From: Rickettsiales bacterium
GTDB taxonomy: Bacteria > Pseudomonadota > Alphaproteobacteria > Rickettsiales > UBA8987
Length of the DNA: 19,939 nt
Assembly: GCA_020631295.1 (NCBI GenBank)
Contig: JAHDHN010000018.1
Span: 1-19,939 of the forward strand
Direction of reading: 5' to 3'
The position numbers and the translations under genes were made by a program. The first letter of the stretch is position 1. Each line of letters starts with the position of its first letter. Shown here one piece after another: positions 1-9,800 of this stretch. The notes under the pieces were generated by a model that saw only the letters and a program-made list of their open reading frames with translations, was not told the DNA's origin and made no database searches.

Positions 1-419
1 CTTGATTTTCATAGCATTCCCGTTGGTAAATTTCGAAAATGCTATAGCTCACCAGTGGAGGCAGGGTTAAAATCAAGATCATCAGCAATCTGCGCCAGCG
101 CTTTGCCGCCTTTGCCGTATTTCATCAGATAAATATCATGTCCCAATGCATTTTGCAGGTCTTGCATGGCTGCCACTTCTGAAGACATGGCATCTGGAGT
201 GGCCAATATCGCCGTGTTATCACCACCAAGCACGCCCGTATTATCTGCAGGGTCCATTGCTTCAAAACTATCGGTACTACCAACAAATACATTAATGCCG
301 TCTATAGGGTCGTGGCTATACCCAAAGGTGGCAGCATCTTGTGTGGCGCGGCGCGTGGCATTGGATTGCCCCGTATGGATGTAGAAATAGGCTTGCGGTG
401 CAATCAGGCCCATATTCAA
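1..419 (-). pseudogene. SASA-family (sialate O-acetylesterase-like) esterase, partial and frameshifted
   Basis: The readable stretch contains YFYIHTGQSNATRR, the GQSN block I (nucleophile Ser) typical of SASA/DUF303 SGNH-type carbohydrate esterases, followed by an acidic variable part and DFNPASTGEL, which resembles the family's 'N-ASTGELY' region. The frame stops at a TAG (bases 42-44) right after GEL. If two bases are restored at the TATA step there (a TA lost), the text continues as ELYSIFEIYQREC with no stop up to the window edge, so a 2-nt deletion is likely. The upstream end is also unclear: this frame is open back to about 495 without an ATG, with only a TTG near 417-419. A different frame at about 440-530 encodes a hydrophobic, signal-like segment (AIAMAVIICYSAVL). 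A second frameshift in TATATA near 470 is therefore possible. The gene lies just downstream of the kinase on the same strand. The fold assignment is fairly firm; substrate is unknown. Catalytic Asp/His residues would lie beyond the window. Confidence 0.6.
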
Positions 420-546
420 AATACCGCCTGTTGCCTGGATGCCATCAATATGGTTTGTATTGCCGCTGCTATATATGCATGATGCAGAACAGCACTATAA
501 CAAATAATTACCGCCATAGCAATTGCAGAGAGTCTTAAGAGCTATG

Positions 547-2982
547 CTAGCTAGCGTTTTGTAAATAACGTATTGCCATTGCGTATAGATCGTCTTCTTT
601 TACAGGTTTGCTTAGGAAATCATCCATGCCGGCGGCCAGGCATTTTTCACGGTCGCCCTGCAACGCATTGGCGGTTAAGGCGATAATGATTTGGTGCTTT
701 TTCGTCTTCTTCTCTCGGCTACGCATTGCTTTGGTAGCTTGGAATCCATCCATTTCCGGCATGAGGCAATCCATAAACACAATATCAAAGTCCATTTGTT
801 CCACTATGTCCACCGCCTCTTGGCCATTGCCAGCAAGGGTAACGGTGCATTCCATATTCTCCAGCATTTTGGCGATCACCATTTGGTTGATTTGGTTGTC
901 TTCTACCACCAGAATATGTGCGCCTAAATGATGATTCTGTGCTGTTTTATCCTGCTTTTTTGTAGGTGCTTTAAAAATATTCAGCCGGTCGAGTAATGGC
1001 AGTGATTGGTTGCGTTCATCCAGTAAAATAGAGACCATATGGGTCAATGTTTCATGATATACGGGCTTGATCAAATACCCATCAATGCCGGCCATTTCCA
1101 GCGATGTTTTAGAGGCAATATCGGATGAGGTGGCTAATATAATATGAGGTTTGGGAGTGATGTGTGAACCTATCTGCTGGGCCAGTGTTATCCCGTCCAT
1201 CTCTGGCATATTTTGATCCAAAATTATCAACTCATAAGGCTGTTTTTGCAGCTGTGATAGCACTTGTGTGGGGTCAGATTCTGTGTCGCAAATCATGCCA
1301 TCATGGGCCAGATATTTGGCCAAAATATGCTGGTTGATAGCAATATCATCCACAATTAACACGCGCTTATCGGTAATATCGGCCTCTTGATATAAAATAG
1401 GGTGCGCTTCTGGTGTCTCTGAGGAACGGGGCAAGGTGATATCAATGGTAAAGCACGACCCTTTTCCTTCTTCGCTTTGTACCGAAATATCGCCGCCCAT
1501 CAAGGTGATCAGTTTTTTGGAGATGGCCAGCCCCAGCCCTGTGCCGCCAAAATGGCGCGTGGTAGAGGCATCGGCCTGCGCGAATTTATCAAAAATCGTG
1601 GCGATTTGATCTTCTGTCATGCCAATGCCATTATCCTGAATGGCAATGGAAAAGCGGCATTTCTTGCGGCTCGCCTTATGGTCTTCTACGGCAATTAACA
1701 CATAGCCATTTTCAGAGAATTTAATGGCATTGCCTACCAGGTTCGTCATTACTTGTCGGATTCTGCCCACATCTCCAATCACATAATCCACCGTGTCAGA
1801 GGCGTAATCGATAATCAGCTCTACATTATTTTCCTCTGCTTTACCCAGCAGCAAATTGGTTACGTCTTGTATCGCTTCTTTTAGGCTAAAGGCCTGCTCC
1901 TCAAACACCAATTTTTCGGCCTCAATCTTGGATAAATCAAGAATGTCATTAATGATATATAGCAGCGCCTCGCCAGAACGTTTGATCACATTCACATAAT
2001 CATGCTGTTCGTTATCCAAAGAGGTTTTGAGCAGTAAATTAGTCGTGCCAATCACACCATTCATGGGGGTACGGATTTCATGGCTCATATTGGCCAGAAA
2101 ACGGCTTTTGGCAATATTAGCAGCATCGGCCTTTTCTTTAGCGCTGATCAGTTCTTTTTCAATCAGGCTGCGCTCGGCAATTTCCTTTTTGAGTTGCTCA
2201 TTTTGTTGCTGTAAATGCCCGTTATAATATTGGTTCAAAAAGGCGGTCACCAGCCCTATCAACACAATAAATCCAATTGCAACTGAGACGGCAACGGCAA
2301 GCCAGGTTTGGCTTTGATCTGGGTCAAAGCGGCATTCTGCAAACGGCAAAAACACAGCCGCCTCCATGCCCGTATAATGCATGCCGCAAATTGCCACACC
2401 CATCACCATCGCGCTGAGTAATTTTAGGATATGTTTATTGTTATGATTGCTGGTAAAAAAGGCAATGAACAATCCTGCTCCGGAGGCAGAGACCGCAATC
2501 AACACCGAAGCAAAAAAGAGCCATGGCTGGTACCGAATGGCAGCATCCATCTCCATCGACATCATGCCGCTATAATGCATCAGGCAAATGGCCGCCCCCA
2601 AAATAAGCGCGCCGAAGAGGAAATGATGCAGCCTCGTTTGTTCTTTTGTAATCAGCTGTAATGCAAGATAGCTGCCAATTACCGCATAGATTAGAGAAAA
2701 AACGGTCAGCAGCGGGTCATATTCATGATACATCTCCATTTTATAGGCCAGCATGCCCATAAAATGCATGGACCAAATGCCAGCACCCAACACAAAGGCG
2801 CTGCCATATAGCCAAATAGATTGCGTTGATTGATTGAGCTTATCATAGCTGCGCGAAAACAGATTCAGCGCGGTATAAGAGGCAAACGCCGCCACGATAT
2901 AGGACAATATCACCAACCCCATATCATAATGCCCCACCACTGCATTGTTGGGAATCTCCGTAATGAAAAGCTGCGACAACAT
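547..2982 (-). CDS. MHYT-domain hybrid sensor histidine kinase with two receiver domains
   Basis: This is a complete 811-residue inner-membrane hybrid kinase. Residues 1-250 form a multi-helix membrane sensor with three MHYT-type motifs: MHFMGM (72-77), MHYSGM (135-140) and MHYTGM (201-206). MHYT domains have been proposed to bind a metal such as copper and to sense a diatomic gas. A coiled coil (about 255-290) leads to the HisKA domain with phospho-acceptor H301 in the MSHEIRTP motif. The ATPase domain shows the N box (NLVGNAIKFS, 414-423), DNGIGM (450-455) and GGTGLGL (479-485). Two receivers follow, REC1 (about 540-650, Asp589, Lys639) and REC2 (about 689-805, Asp738, Lys792), and both keep the phospho-acceptor Asp and conserved Lys. 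There is no C-terminal Hpt domain, so phosphotransfer to a separate Hpt protein is expected. No response regulator is adjacent, so the output is unknown. The ATG at 2980-2982 is preceded on the coding strand by CTGAGG, a weak ribosome-binding site about 12 nt away. Confidence 0.93.
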   Translation of the reverse strand: MLSQLFITEIPNNAVVGHYDMGLVILSYIVAAFASYTALNLFSRSYDKLNQSTQSIWLYGSAFVLGAGIWSMHFMGMLAYKMEMYHEYDPLLTVFSLIYAVIGSYLALQLITKEQTRLHHFLFGALILGAAICLMHYSGMMSMEMDAAIRYQPWLFFASVLIAVSASGAGLFIAFFTSNHNNKHILKLLSAMVMGVAICGMHYTGMEAAVFLPFAECRFDPDQSQTWLAVAVSVAIGFIVLIGLVTAFLNQYYNGHLQQQNEQLKKEIAERSLIEKELISAKEKADAANIAKSRFLANMSHEIRTPMNGVIGTTNLLLKTSLDNEQHDYVNVIKRSGEALLYIINDILDLSKIEAEKLVFEEQAFSLKEAIQDVTNLLLGKAEENNVELIIDYASDTVDYVIGDVGRIRQVMTNLVGNAIKFSENGYVLIAVEDHKASRKKCRFSIAIQDNGIGMTEDQIATIFDKFAQADASTTRHFGGTGLGLAISKKLITLMGGDISVQSEEGKGSCFTIDITLPRSSETPEAHPILYQEADITDKRVLIVDDIAINQHILAKYLAHDGMICDTESDPTQVLSQLQKQPYELIILDQNMPEMDGITLAQQIGSHITPKPHIILATSSDIASKTSLEMAGIDGYLIKPVYHETLTHMVSILLDERNQSLPLLDRLNIFKAPTKKQDKTAQNHHLGAHILVVEDNQINQMVIAKMLENMECTVTLAGNGQEAVDIVEQMDFDIVFMDCLMPEMDGFQATKAMRSREKKTKKHQIIIALTANALQGDREKCLAAGMDDFLSKPVKEDDLYAMAIRYLQNAS

Positions 2983-3051
2983 GAAAAGACTCTACCTCAG
3001 GTTGTGCTCTTTTGCTAGTCTATAATATGAAGGGAGTATAACCACATTATA

Positions 3052-3213
3052 GGTTCTGTTGAGATTTGATTCACCATTCATAAAAAGCGCTGTTCCCTGT
3101 GGTTTACTGCGTCCTGCGTAGCTCGAAGACGTAGCGGGATCCACAGGGTCAAATAATGAGGTCAGTATAGCTGGTGCATTTGATCCTGCGGACGAGCCGT
3201 AGGAAACAGAACC
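3052..3213. repeat. Intergenic element with nested inverted repeats
   Basis: The 304-bp gap between the kinase start and tRNA-Thr has no convincing gene. It holds an outer 9-bp perfect inverted repeat (GGTTCTGTT at 3052-3060, AACAGAACC at 3205-3213). Inside are an 8-bp perfect inverted repeat (CCCTGTGG at 3095-3102, CCACAGGG at 3141-3148) and a compact hairpin at 3184-3204 (TCCTGCGG / CCGTAGGA, one G-U pair, 5-nt loop). The nesting suggests a palindromic repeat element, a structured 5' leader of the kinase mRNA or a small RNA. No second copy is visible in the window. Confidence 0.4.
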
Positions 3214-3250
3214 GTGAATGATTCATTGAGTTTACTATATTTTGGCAGGC

Positions 3251-3285
3251 ATAAAAAAACCCCGCCAAAGGCAAGGGCTTTTAAA
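3251..3285 (-). terminator. Rho-independent terminator after tRNA-Thr
   Basis: Read on the minus strand just after the tRNA CCA end: CCCTTGCC-TTT-GGCGGGG followed by a run of seven T. The stem has seven pairs, two of them G-U, and a 3-nt loop. Position and orientation fit termination of the tRNA-Thr transcript before the kinase gene. Confidence 0.75.
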
Positions 3286-3286
3286 A

Positions 3287-3362
<76 letters not shown>

Positions 3363-3373
3363 ACTGGGGATGT

Positions 3374-3401
3374 CTTTTACGCCCTATTTTGCAATTGGCA
3401 A
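3374..3401 (-). promoter_or_regulatory. Candidate promoter of tRNA-Thr
   Basis: On the minus strand TTGCCA (3401-3396) is followed after 16 nt by TAAAAG (3379-3374), ending 11 nt before the tRNA 5' end. The -35 has one mismatch to TTGACA, the -10 two to TATAAT. TTTACA farther upstream is a weaker alternative -35. Confidence 0.35.
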
Positions 3402-3423
3402 GCTTATTTTTGTGTAAAGAGTG

Positions 3424-3526
3424 CTATCGTTTAATTTCCTTAGGCTTTAGCGCCTCGCCACCATAATGTTCCTTAAATTTATCGGGATCATTAGCAAAAG
3501 TCGCTTCAGCCTGTTCTAGTCGAGCT
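3424..3526 (-). pseudogene. 3' fragment of an unidentified gene cut by the left IS element
   Basis: The minus-strand frame ends ...ANDPDKFKEHYGGEALKPKEIKR then TAG, about 33 residues of hydrophilic, natural-looking protein, and enters the IS remnant exactly at 3527. Its upstream part is missing, so it looks like the C-terminal end of a gene truncated by insertion or by an IS-mediated rearrangement. A start codon inside the IS end could supply a 44-codon fusion reading frame (MTTIISTGPARLEQ...), which is probably not a real protein. I do not recognise the family. No matching N-terminal part is found beside the right-hand IS copy. Confidence 0.4.
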
Positions 3527-3767
3527 GGTCCTGTACTGATTATGGTTGTCATGTAATTTTGCCTTAAGAGCAACGGTATCTTAAAACATGAGTTCAATCT
3601 TAAGCAGTCATTCACAAACTGGACAGACATGGACCAGATCATCCATAATGCAATAAATCTATACAATAACGTCAGACCACACACAGCTCTCAAATACAAA
3701 ACACCACAGCAAATCTATCAACAGAAAGCATAAAAACTAAATGACAACTATAAGCAGTACTTGACCC
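3527..3767 (+). mobile_element. Internally deleted IS3-family element, left copy (241 bp)
   Basis: It is bounded by imperfect terminal inverted repeats: outer end GGTCCTGTACTGATTATGG, inner end (reverse strand) GGGTCAAGTACTGCTTATAG, both continuing into GTTGTCAT. Between them lies only the C-terminal 56 codons of an IS3-type transposase. It matches the copy at 18796-19037 in reverse orientation with one internal substitution (C in CTTAAG context here, T there) and one terminal base missing here. No flanking target duplication is recognisable. The element is non-autonomous (MITE-like). Confidence 0.85.
3557..3733 (+). pseudogene. IS3-family transposase, C-terminal remnant
   Basis: The frame reads LKSNGILKHEF...NLYNNVRPHTALKY..TPQQIYQQKA and stops at TAA 3731-3733. 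NGILKHE carries the third acidic residue (E) of the DDE catalytic triad and YNNVRPHTAL is the usual rve-core C-terminal signature of IS3-family OrfB. A TAA lies just upstream at 3554-3556 in the IR-proximal part. The HTH region and first two catalytic Asp residues are absent, so the product is inactive. Confidence 0.85.
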
Positions 3768-3806
3768 ACGGCAAAGCAACAACCTTTATTGTCAATCCTG
3801 GGGCCT

Positions 3807-3842
3807 AAAGCCAATTATTTTCAGCTTATATAGATTGGCTTT
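3807..3842 (-). terminator. Hairpin at the end of the giant-protein operon
   Basis: A perfect 9-bp inverted repeat (AAAGCCAAT 3807-3815, ATTGGCTTT 3834-3842) with an 18-nt loop begins at the TAA stop of the giant gene on the minus strand. Only a short T run follows, so it may be a weak terminator or a 3'-end protecting hairpin. Confidence 0.5.
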
Positions 3843-6800
3843 TACTCCAGAGTGATGATTACCACTCTATTTTCTAGGGTTCTAATATTATCTTCCGTCA
3901 TAATGGGAAGGTTTTCTTCACCAGCACTCTGCCTTTGTATCTCAATCCCTTTTGTATCAAGATAGCGCTCCACATTCTTTAGGCGTTTGTTGGACAGGCG
4001 CTGGTTATAGCTCTGGCTGCCCGATGTATCTGTATGTGCCTCTATCTTAATGGATCTATAATCATGCGTTTTAATGGCATGGTTTGCGCTATCCAAAATA
4101 GCGGTGGCTGTTTCAGAGATGCTGCTGGAATCATGCTTGAAATAAACCCGATATTGCCTCTTTTCAGGCAGCACCGGTTCTGGCACTTCTGCTTCCGGTT
4201 CTGGCTCAGACGGTGCTACATATTCTGGGTCACATTGCCCACCAGTCGCATCATCCATGATGATATCATATTCTATCTCCAAGCGGTATGGCGCCTCCAA
4301 AAGATCATGCCAAATATGTTGTACAACATTAATAAAATGCTCTATCCGGTTAGCAGCCAGTTCTGCATCTGCATTGATTGCATAATAGGACACACGCAAT
4401 ACCGATTGCTGATCAATAAGCCCCTGCAATACCCCTATCATCTTCTGCTCTGAAGCAGCATTTATAGTGTCGTCACATGCCGTAAACAGATCATCTGTTA
4501 GGGTAATAGAAAGGACATGCATTGGGTTCACTCCAAAATTGGCCTTAGAAATTTTACCACGAGTCAGGCGTATGGTGCGCGGATTCTCGCTTGTCATACG
4601 GAAACCCGTTGGCAGTGTATCTGTATCCAGCTTGATAGAGAAGTTGGAACCACGCGAATGATTTGGTATGGCAGCACATGGGATATGGTAGCGTCCATGC
4701 TTGTCTGTCGTGATTTTCAGGCCTTGTAGCGTGTAAAGCTCAACGCCTGGTACACCCACTTCACCCTCATCTTGATATCCGTCCAGATCTGTATCATCAA
4801 AGACTTGGCCAATCACCTCACCGCAATCAAACACATGTTCTGGAATAATCTCAATCGTCGCCGTACCTTGGTTAGACATGGCAATATTATCCTCGTTAAA
4901 GGCTTGGGCAAGATTGGTCATTTTGCCTATAACAACCGCCGGATTAATACGTGTGGCAAAGCGAATGGTCACCATTGTTTCTGCCGTCACCGCACCAATA
5001 TACCAATGCAGCTTGTTGGATTGCAGGGTAGGCTCTTGTGCCACGCCTTCTATGGTAGATGTACCCGCCACATAGCTTAAACCTAGTGGCAATGTATCGG
5101 TAATAGTGGCAGGCACTGAATCAATCTCTGCATTATTTTGCACCTCAATTGTCCACACTACCACATCACCCAAAGAGGCAGATTTAACATTGGACTTCTT
5201 ACGCACAAGCAATGCTTCTGCAGCAGGGTCTAGTGGAATATGGTTATACACCACATTCGGGTCACCCGCACCAAGCAGCAGCCCCATATAATGATCAAAA
5301 TTACCCGTACCGCTGACACCACCTTCTACCGGTGATGCATCTGCCACCTCACATGTGCCGTTAACGGCAGGGCAGCTTGAGGCATCGTAACTGCCTGCAA
5401 TGGCTGGAATGGCTGTGGATGGCCCTACATAGCCCAGCGGTGGCTCAATAAGAATCATATATTCTGTTGGCTCAGCCGGGCAGGCTGGGTCTGCACCATA
5501 GAGAATATCAAAGCGGTATTCCCCATCTGCTTCCGTTGTTTGCCCCTGCTGGCCATTTACCAAACATAGCTCTGGCAATGGCGTACCATCGGCGGTTGTC
5601 AAGGTAACCACCGCACCTTCAATAGGCAAGCCTGTGGACGAATCATATACCACACCGGTTGGTTCTATTGGAATGGTAATGGGGTCATTGCTTGGGTCAC
5701 CATCCCCATCTGTATCTTCTGTTGGTGTATTGTCATCAGAGATATCGTCTACCGTGCCACCATTTGGATCATCACCTGTAGCCAGCGCACTGTTGGTAAT
5801 CGGGTTCACCGATTCGGTTACTGGATCAATAGTGAATTGTACAATGGCAGACACCACCACACTGTCACCTGGGTCAAGCACTGCATCCCCTCCGCTAAAG
5901 GCGTTGCCCGTTGCTACCATAACAAAGCTGGTATCAAAGCTGGTAGCGGTGAAGCTATTGGCCACATCCACCTCTGTAGGCGTGATAGTGCCAGATACGG
6001 CATCCACCGAAAGTACAGCACTGTTTTGACCAGCAAAATCATCCGTTAAGGTAATATTGTTCAGCACTTCAGCCCCGTTATTAAGCAGCGTGAAAATAAA
6101 TTCTGCTTCATATTGGTCTTCCACGCCTGTGGCACGCACATAACCCAGCGCTTTATTCAGCTCCAAATTACCTACTAAAATTGGCGTTGGTGTGCTGTTA
6201 TTGGTGGGGTCATCATCCCCATCCGTACCATCTGGGTCGGTACCATCTTCAGAATCATCCGTGGTGTCATTACCCAGCGGATCTTCTGCTGTACCTGTTA
6301 CTTGGTTTTCATATACACCCAGGCCATTGCCTTGATCAGTCACAATATCCAACGTAATTTCAATAGTAATGGTTTCTGTTACACCCACGGCTAAGGTAGC
6401 TGTATTATTCACCAATTCAGTAACCGAAGAGCCATTAAATCCGGCATTATGCAGCGTTCCCGTAGAGGAGCTGATGCTGTTAAATGTGTAGTTTCCAACT
6501 CCAAATACGGCATCCAAATTATCCGGCATAGAGATAGAGGTTAGAATCACATCGCCCATATTTTCCAGCGTGAAATTCATGGTAATATCACGACCCGTTA
6601 CAATAGCTTCTTTTGCCACACCAAGTTGCGGGTTGGTAATGATTGTCACCGGTGTAGGCGAGGACTCATCAGGGTCACCATCATTGTCGTCTCCATCTGG
6701 GTCGGTGCCATCCACCGAATCATCCGTTACTGTATCAGGGTCATTGCCTGCAGTGCCGTCTTCTGTTGGATCACCCGTAATAGTGGCACTATTTTCAAAT

Positions 6801-9800
6801 GTAGTCGTACCGCTAAAGAAATCTGGGTAGAATTGTATGGTTACCTCTAGCGTACCGGTTTCTCCCACGGCTAGATTATCACTTGTATTTAGTGTCAGCA
6901 GGTTAATGTCGTCTGGCGTTGCGCCATCACCATCAAACGCAGCATTCACCGTTAGATTTGACAATGTGGTTGAGAGGCTAGATGCCTGCACCGCATATTG
7001 ACCCGGGCTCAGCGCATCATAAGTACCCAATGCCCCAAATCCGGCGGCCATATCATCGGTAATTTGCACGTCATAGAGAGGCACATTACCAAAATTCTCT
7101 ACTGTAAAGGTAAAGGTCACCTCAAACGCACCGGCTTGCGTGCTGCTGGCTGTTGCATCAGTTGCGTCTTTTGCAATACCCACCAACGGTCTAATTGGAA
7201 TAGTAATTACCGTTGGATCATCTGGGTCATTATCCGGGTCGCCGTCTGTGTTTACATCCGTTGGGTCGTTCGGGTCATCCGAAATATCGGTGGTTACTTC
7301 ACCGCCATCACCATCAATCGTATCTGCCGTTACTAGCACCGTATTTTCATAGCTTAATGTGCTGGTAAAATCTGGGAAAAAGGTGATAGAAAAAATAAGC
7401 GTTGCCGATTCACCCACTTTCAGCTCATCACCAACCGTTGGATCTACAAGTAGATGTTGGTCCGCGTCGCCATCAAATCCAACTTCATTATCGTCAAAGG
7501 TTGGGAAGCTAGTATCCGGTGCAGTGCTTACTACATATTCACCAGGGTTTAGTGACCCTGCCGTGCCTAATGCTCCAAATCCTGCGGCAATATCATCCGT
7601 TGCTATTATATCATATAAGGCAACATTCCCTGTATTGGTAATAACCACTGTATAATCCACCGTGAAGGTACCGTCATTATTATCAGTAATCGGGTCAGCA
7701 GCGGCTTTTGTTACCGATATGTCTGGGTCGGTCACAATGGCAATAGGTGTTGGGTCATTCTCACAATTATCCGCAGGCGCTACAGACGGACAGGTTGGAT
7801 CGCCCGCATCTTCTGTACCATCCCCATCCCCATCTGGGTCTGGGTTGGTGCCATCATCTGATAAGTCAGTCACATCCCCATCTGGCGTGCCATCTTCGGC
7901 TATATCACCCGAAATAATCGCCTGATTTTCATATACCAAGGATGCGTCATATACAAAGGTCACAGTGAAGTTCAGTTCGAATATTTCTGCTACGGCTAAG
8001 GAGCCACCTTGGCTGATATCTAACAATTCTGTGTTCGGCGCTGTGCCGGTATAGGCCATGCTGGCCGTTACAGAATCCATGCTATTATTGAAGATATTGA
8101 TTGCACCCACGCTATACTCGCCTGGGTTTGCTGGTGTGCCAGCCACATAGGTGCCAAATCCTGAGGATAAATCATCAATAAAGCTAATATCATAGAGCGG
8201 CACATTACCCAAATTCTGTCCGATCAATGTGAATGTCACATCAAAAGTACCGTCTCCATTATCCGTTACCGCGCTAGCAGATTTTGCAGTTGCAATGGCT
8301 GGCTTTGGCGCAAGCGTAATTGGCGTTGGATCAGAATTACAACGTGCGTCAGACGGATCCGCCTCACAAATAGGATCATCACCTGGCAAGGTGCCGCCTG
8401 GGTTGCCATCCCCATCTGGGTCTGGGTTGCTGCCATCATCCGATATGTCACTGGTTTCTGGCATGGAGATACCATCATCGATAGTATCGGCCACTACATT
8501 GGCTTGGTTATAGAAATCTAACCCTATACCACCGGCAAAATCCGGCATAAAACTCATGGTGAACATAATCATTTCTGTTTCACCTACTGGAATGCTATCT
8601 ACCGCTGCCGCACCGGAAATATCTGTGACACGGTAATCGGTGGGGTTTACACCGTCAAAGGCTGCATTTGGATTCAACGTACCCGGAGAGCTCGGCGCTG
8701 CATCTATGGCATATTCGCCCGCATTCAGTGATCCTGCCGTGCCTGCTATACCAAAATCCGATAAATCATCAGTAATTAACACATCAAACAGATCCACATT
8801 ACCCAAATTTTCGGCCAGTAATGTGAAGGTTACCGTATAGGTGCCATCATTATTATCCGTTGTCACGCCAGCGGCTTTAGACAGGCCAATAATAGGTACA
8901 TCAGCCACTGTGGGGTCATCATCATCCGTTGGCGTGCCGTTATTATTGCTATCTGGCGGGAATTGATCGTCTGATGTATCGGTTGTTACCAGCCCATCGG
9001 TTGGATCTCCATTATCGGTCGTATCCGCTGTGGCAACGGTTTGGTTTTCAGCAAAATTAGCCAGGTTTGGATCTGGGAAGAAACGAATGGTAAATTTGAT
9101 ATTCGCCATTTCACCAATGGCCAGCACATCTGCGCCAGAATAATCCAACAATTCTGTATCACTATCCCCATCAAAACCACTATTCACTGCAATGGTAGAG
9201 CCAGCACCCACTGCTCCTGTAGAAGGGCCTGCAGTGACTGTATAGGTGCCAGGTGCTGTGGGCGTGGTGGTCACATGGCTACCAAAGCCTACAGTTACAT
9301 CATCCGTGAGCGACACGTCATGTAAATCCACATTACCCAAATTTTCAATAAACAGGTCATAGGCAACCGTAAACGTACCATCATTATTATTGGTCGGGCC
9401 ACTGGCAATCACCTTGGAGGTACCAATAATTGGCACCATCACAATGGTGGGGTCATCTTCACAACCCGGCGCTGTATTATCCGCAATACAGCTTGGGTCT
9501 GTGCTTGGTGTTTCGGACGGGTCACCATCGCCATCTGAGTCAGGGTTAGTGCCATCATCTGAGATGTCAGAGCCACCGTTAGGGTCATTGCCCGCCGTGC
9601 CGTTTTCTATAGAATCACCCACAATAATAGCGCTGTTAATACCAAAATTAGGCGCATCAATATCTGGGAAGAAGGTAATATCCAGCTGGATCATGGCCGT
9701 TTCACCCACATCCAGCGCATCACTTGCGGTCAAGGTTAATAAATTCTGATCTGCACTGCCGTTAAAGCCGCTATTCAGTGTAAGATCCGGTGCTGCACTT

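Noticed and set aside
3424..3699. Minus-strand frame beginning MYLRAVCGLTLLYRFIALW, repeated at 18864-19127 plus
   Set aside because: It is the antisense of the transposase remnant in both IS copies; the duplication reflects the DNA repeat, not a conserved membrane protein.
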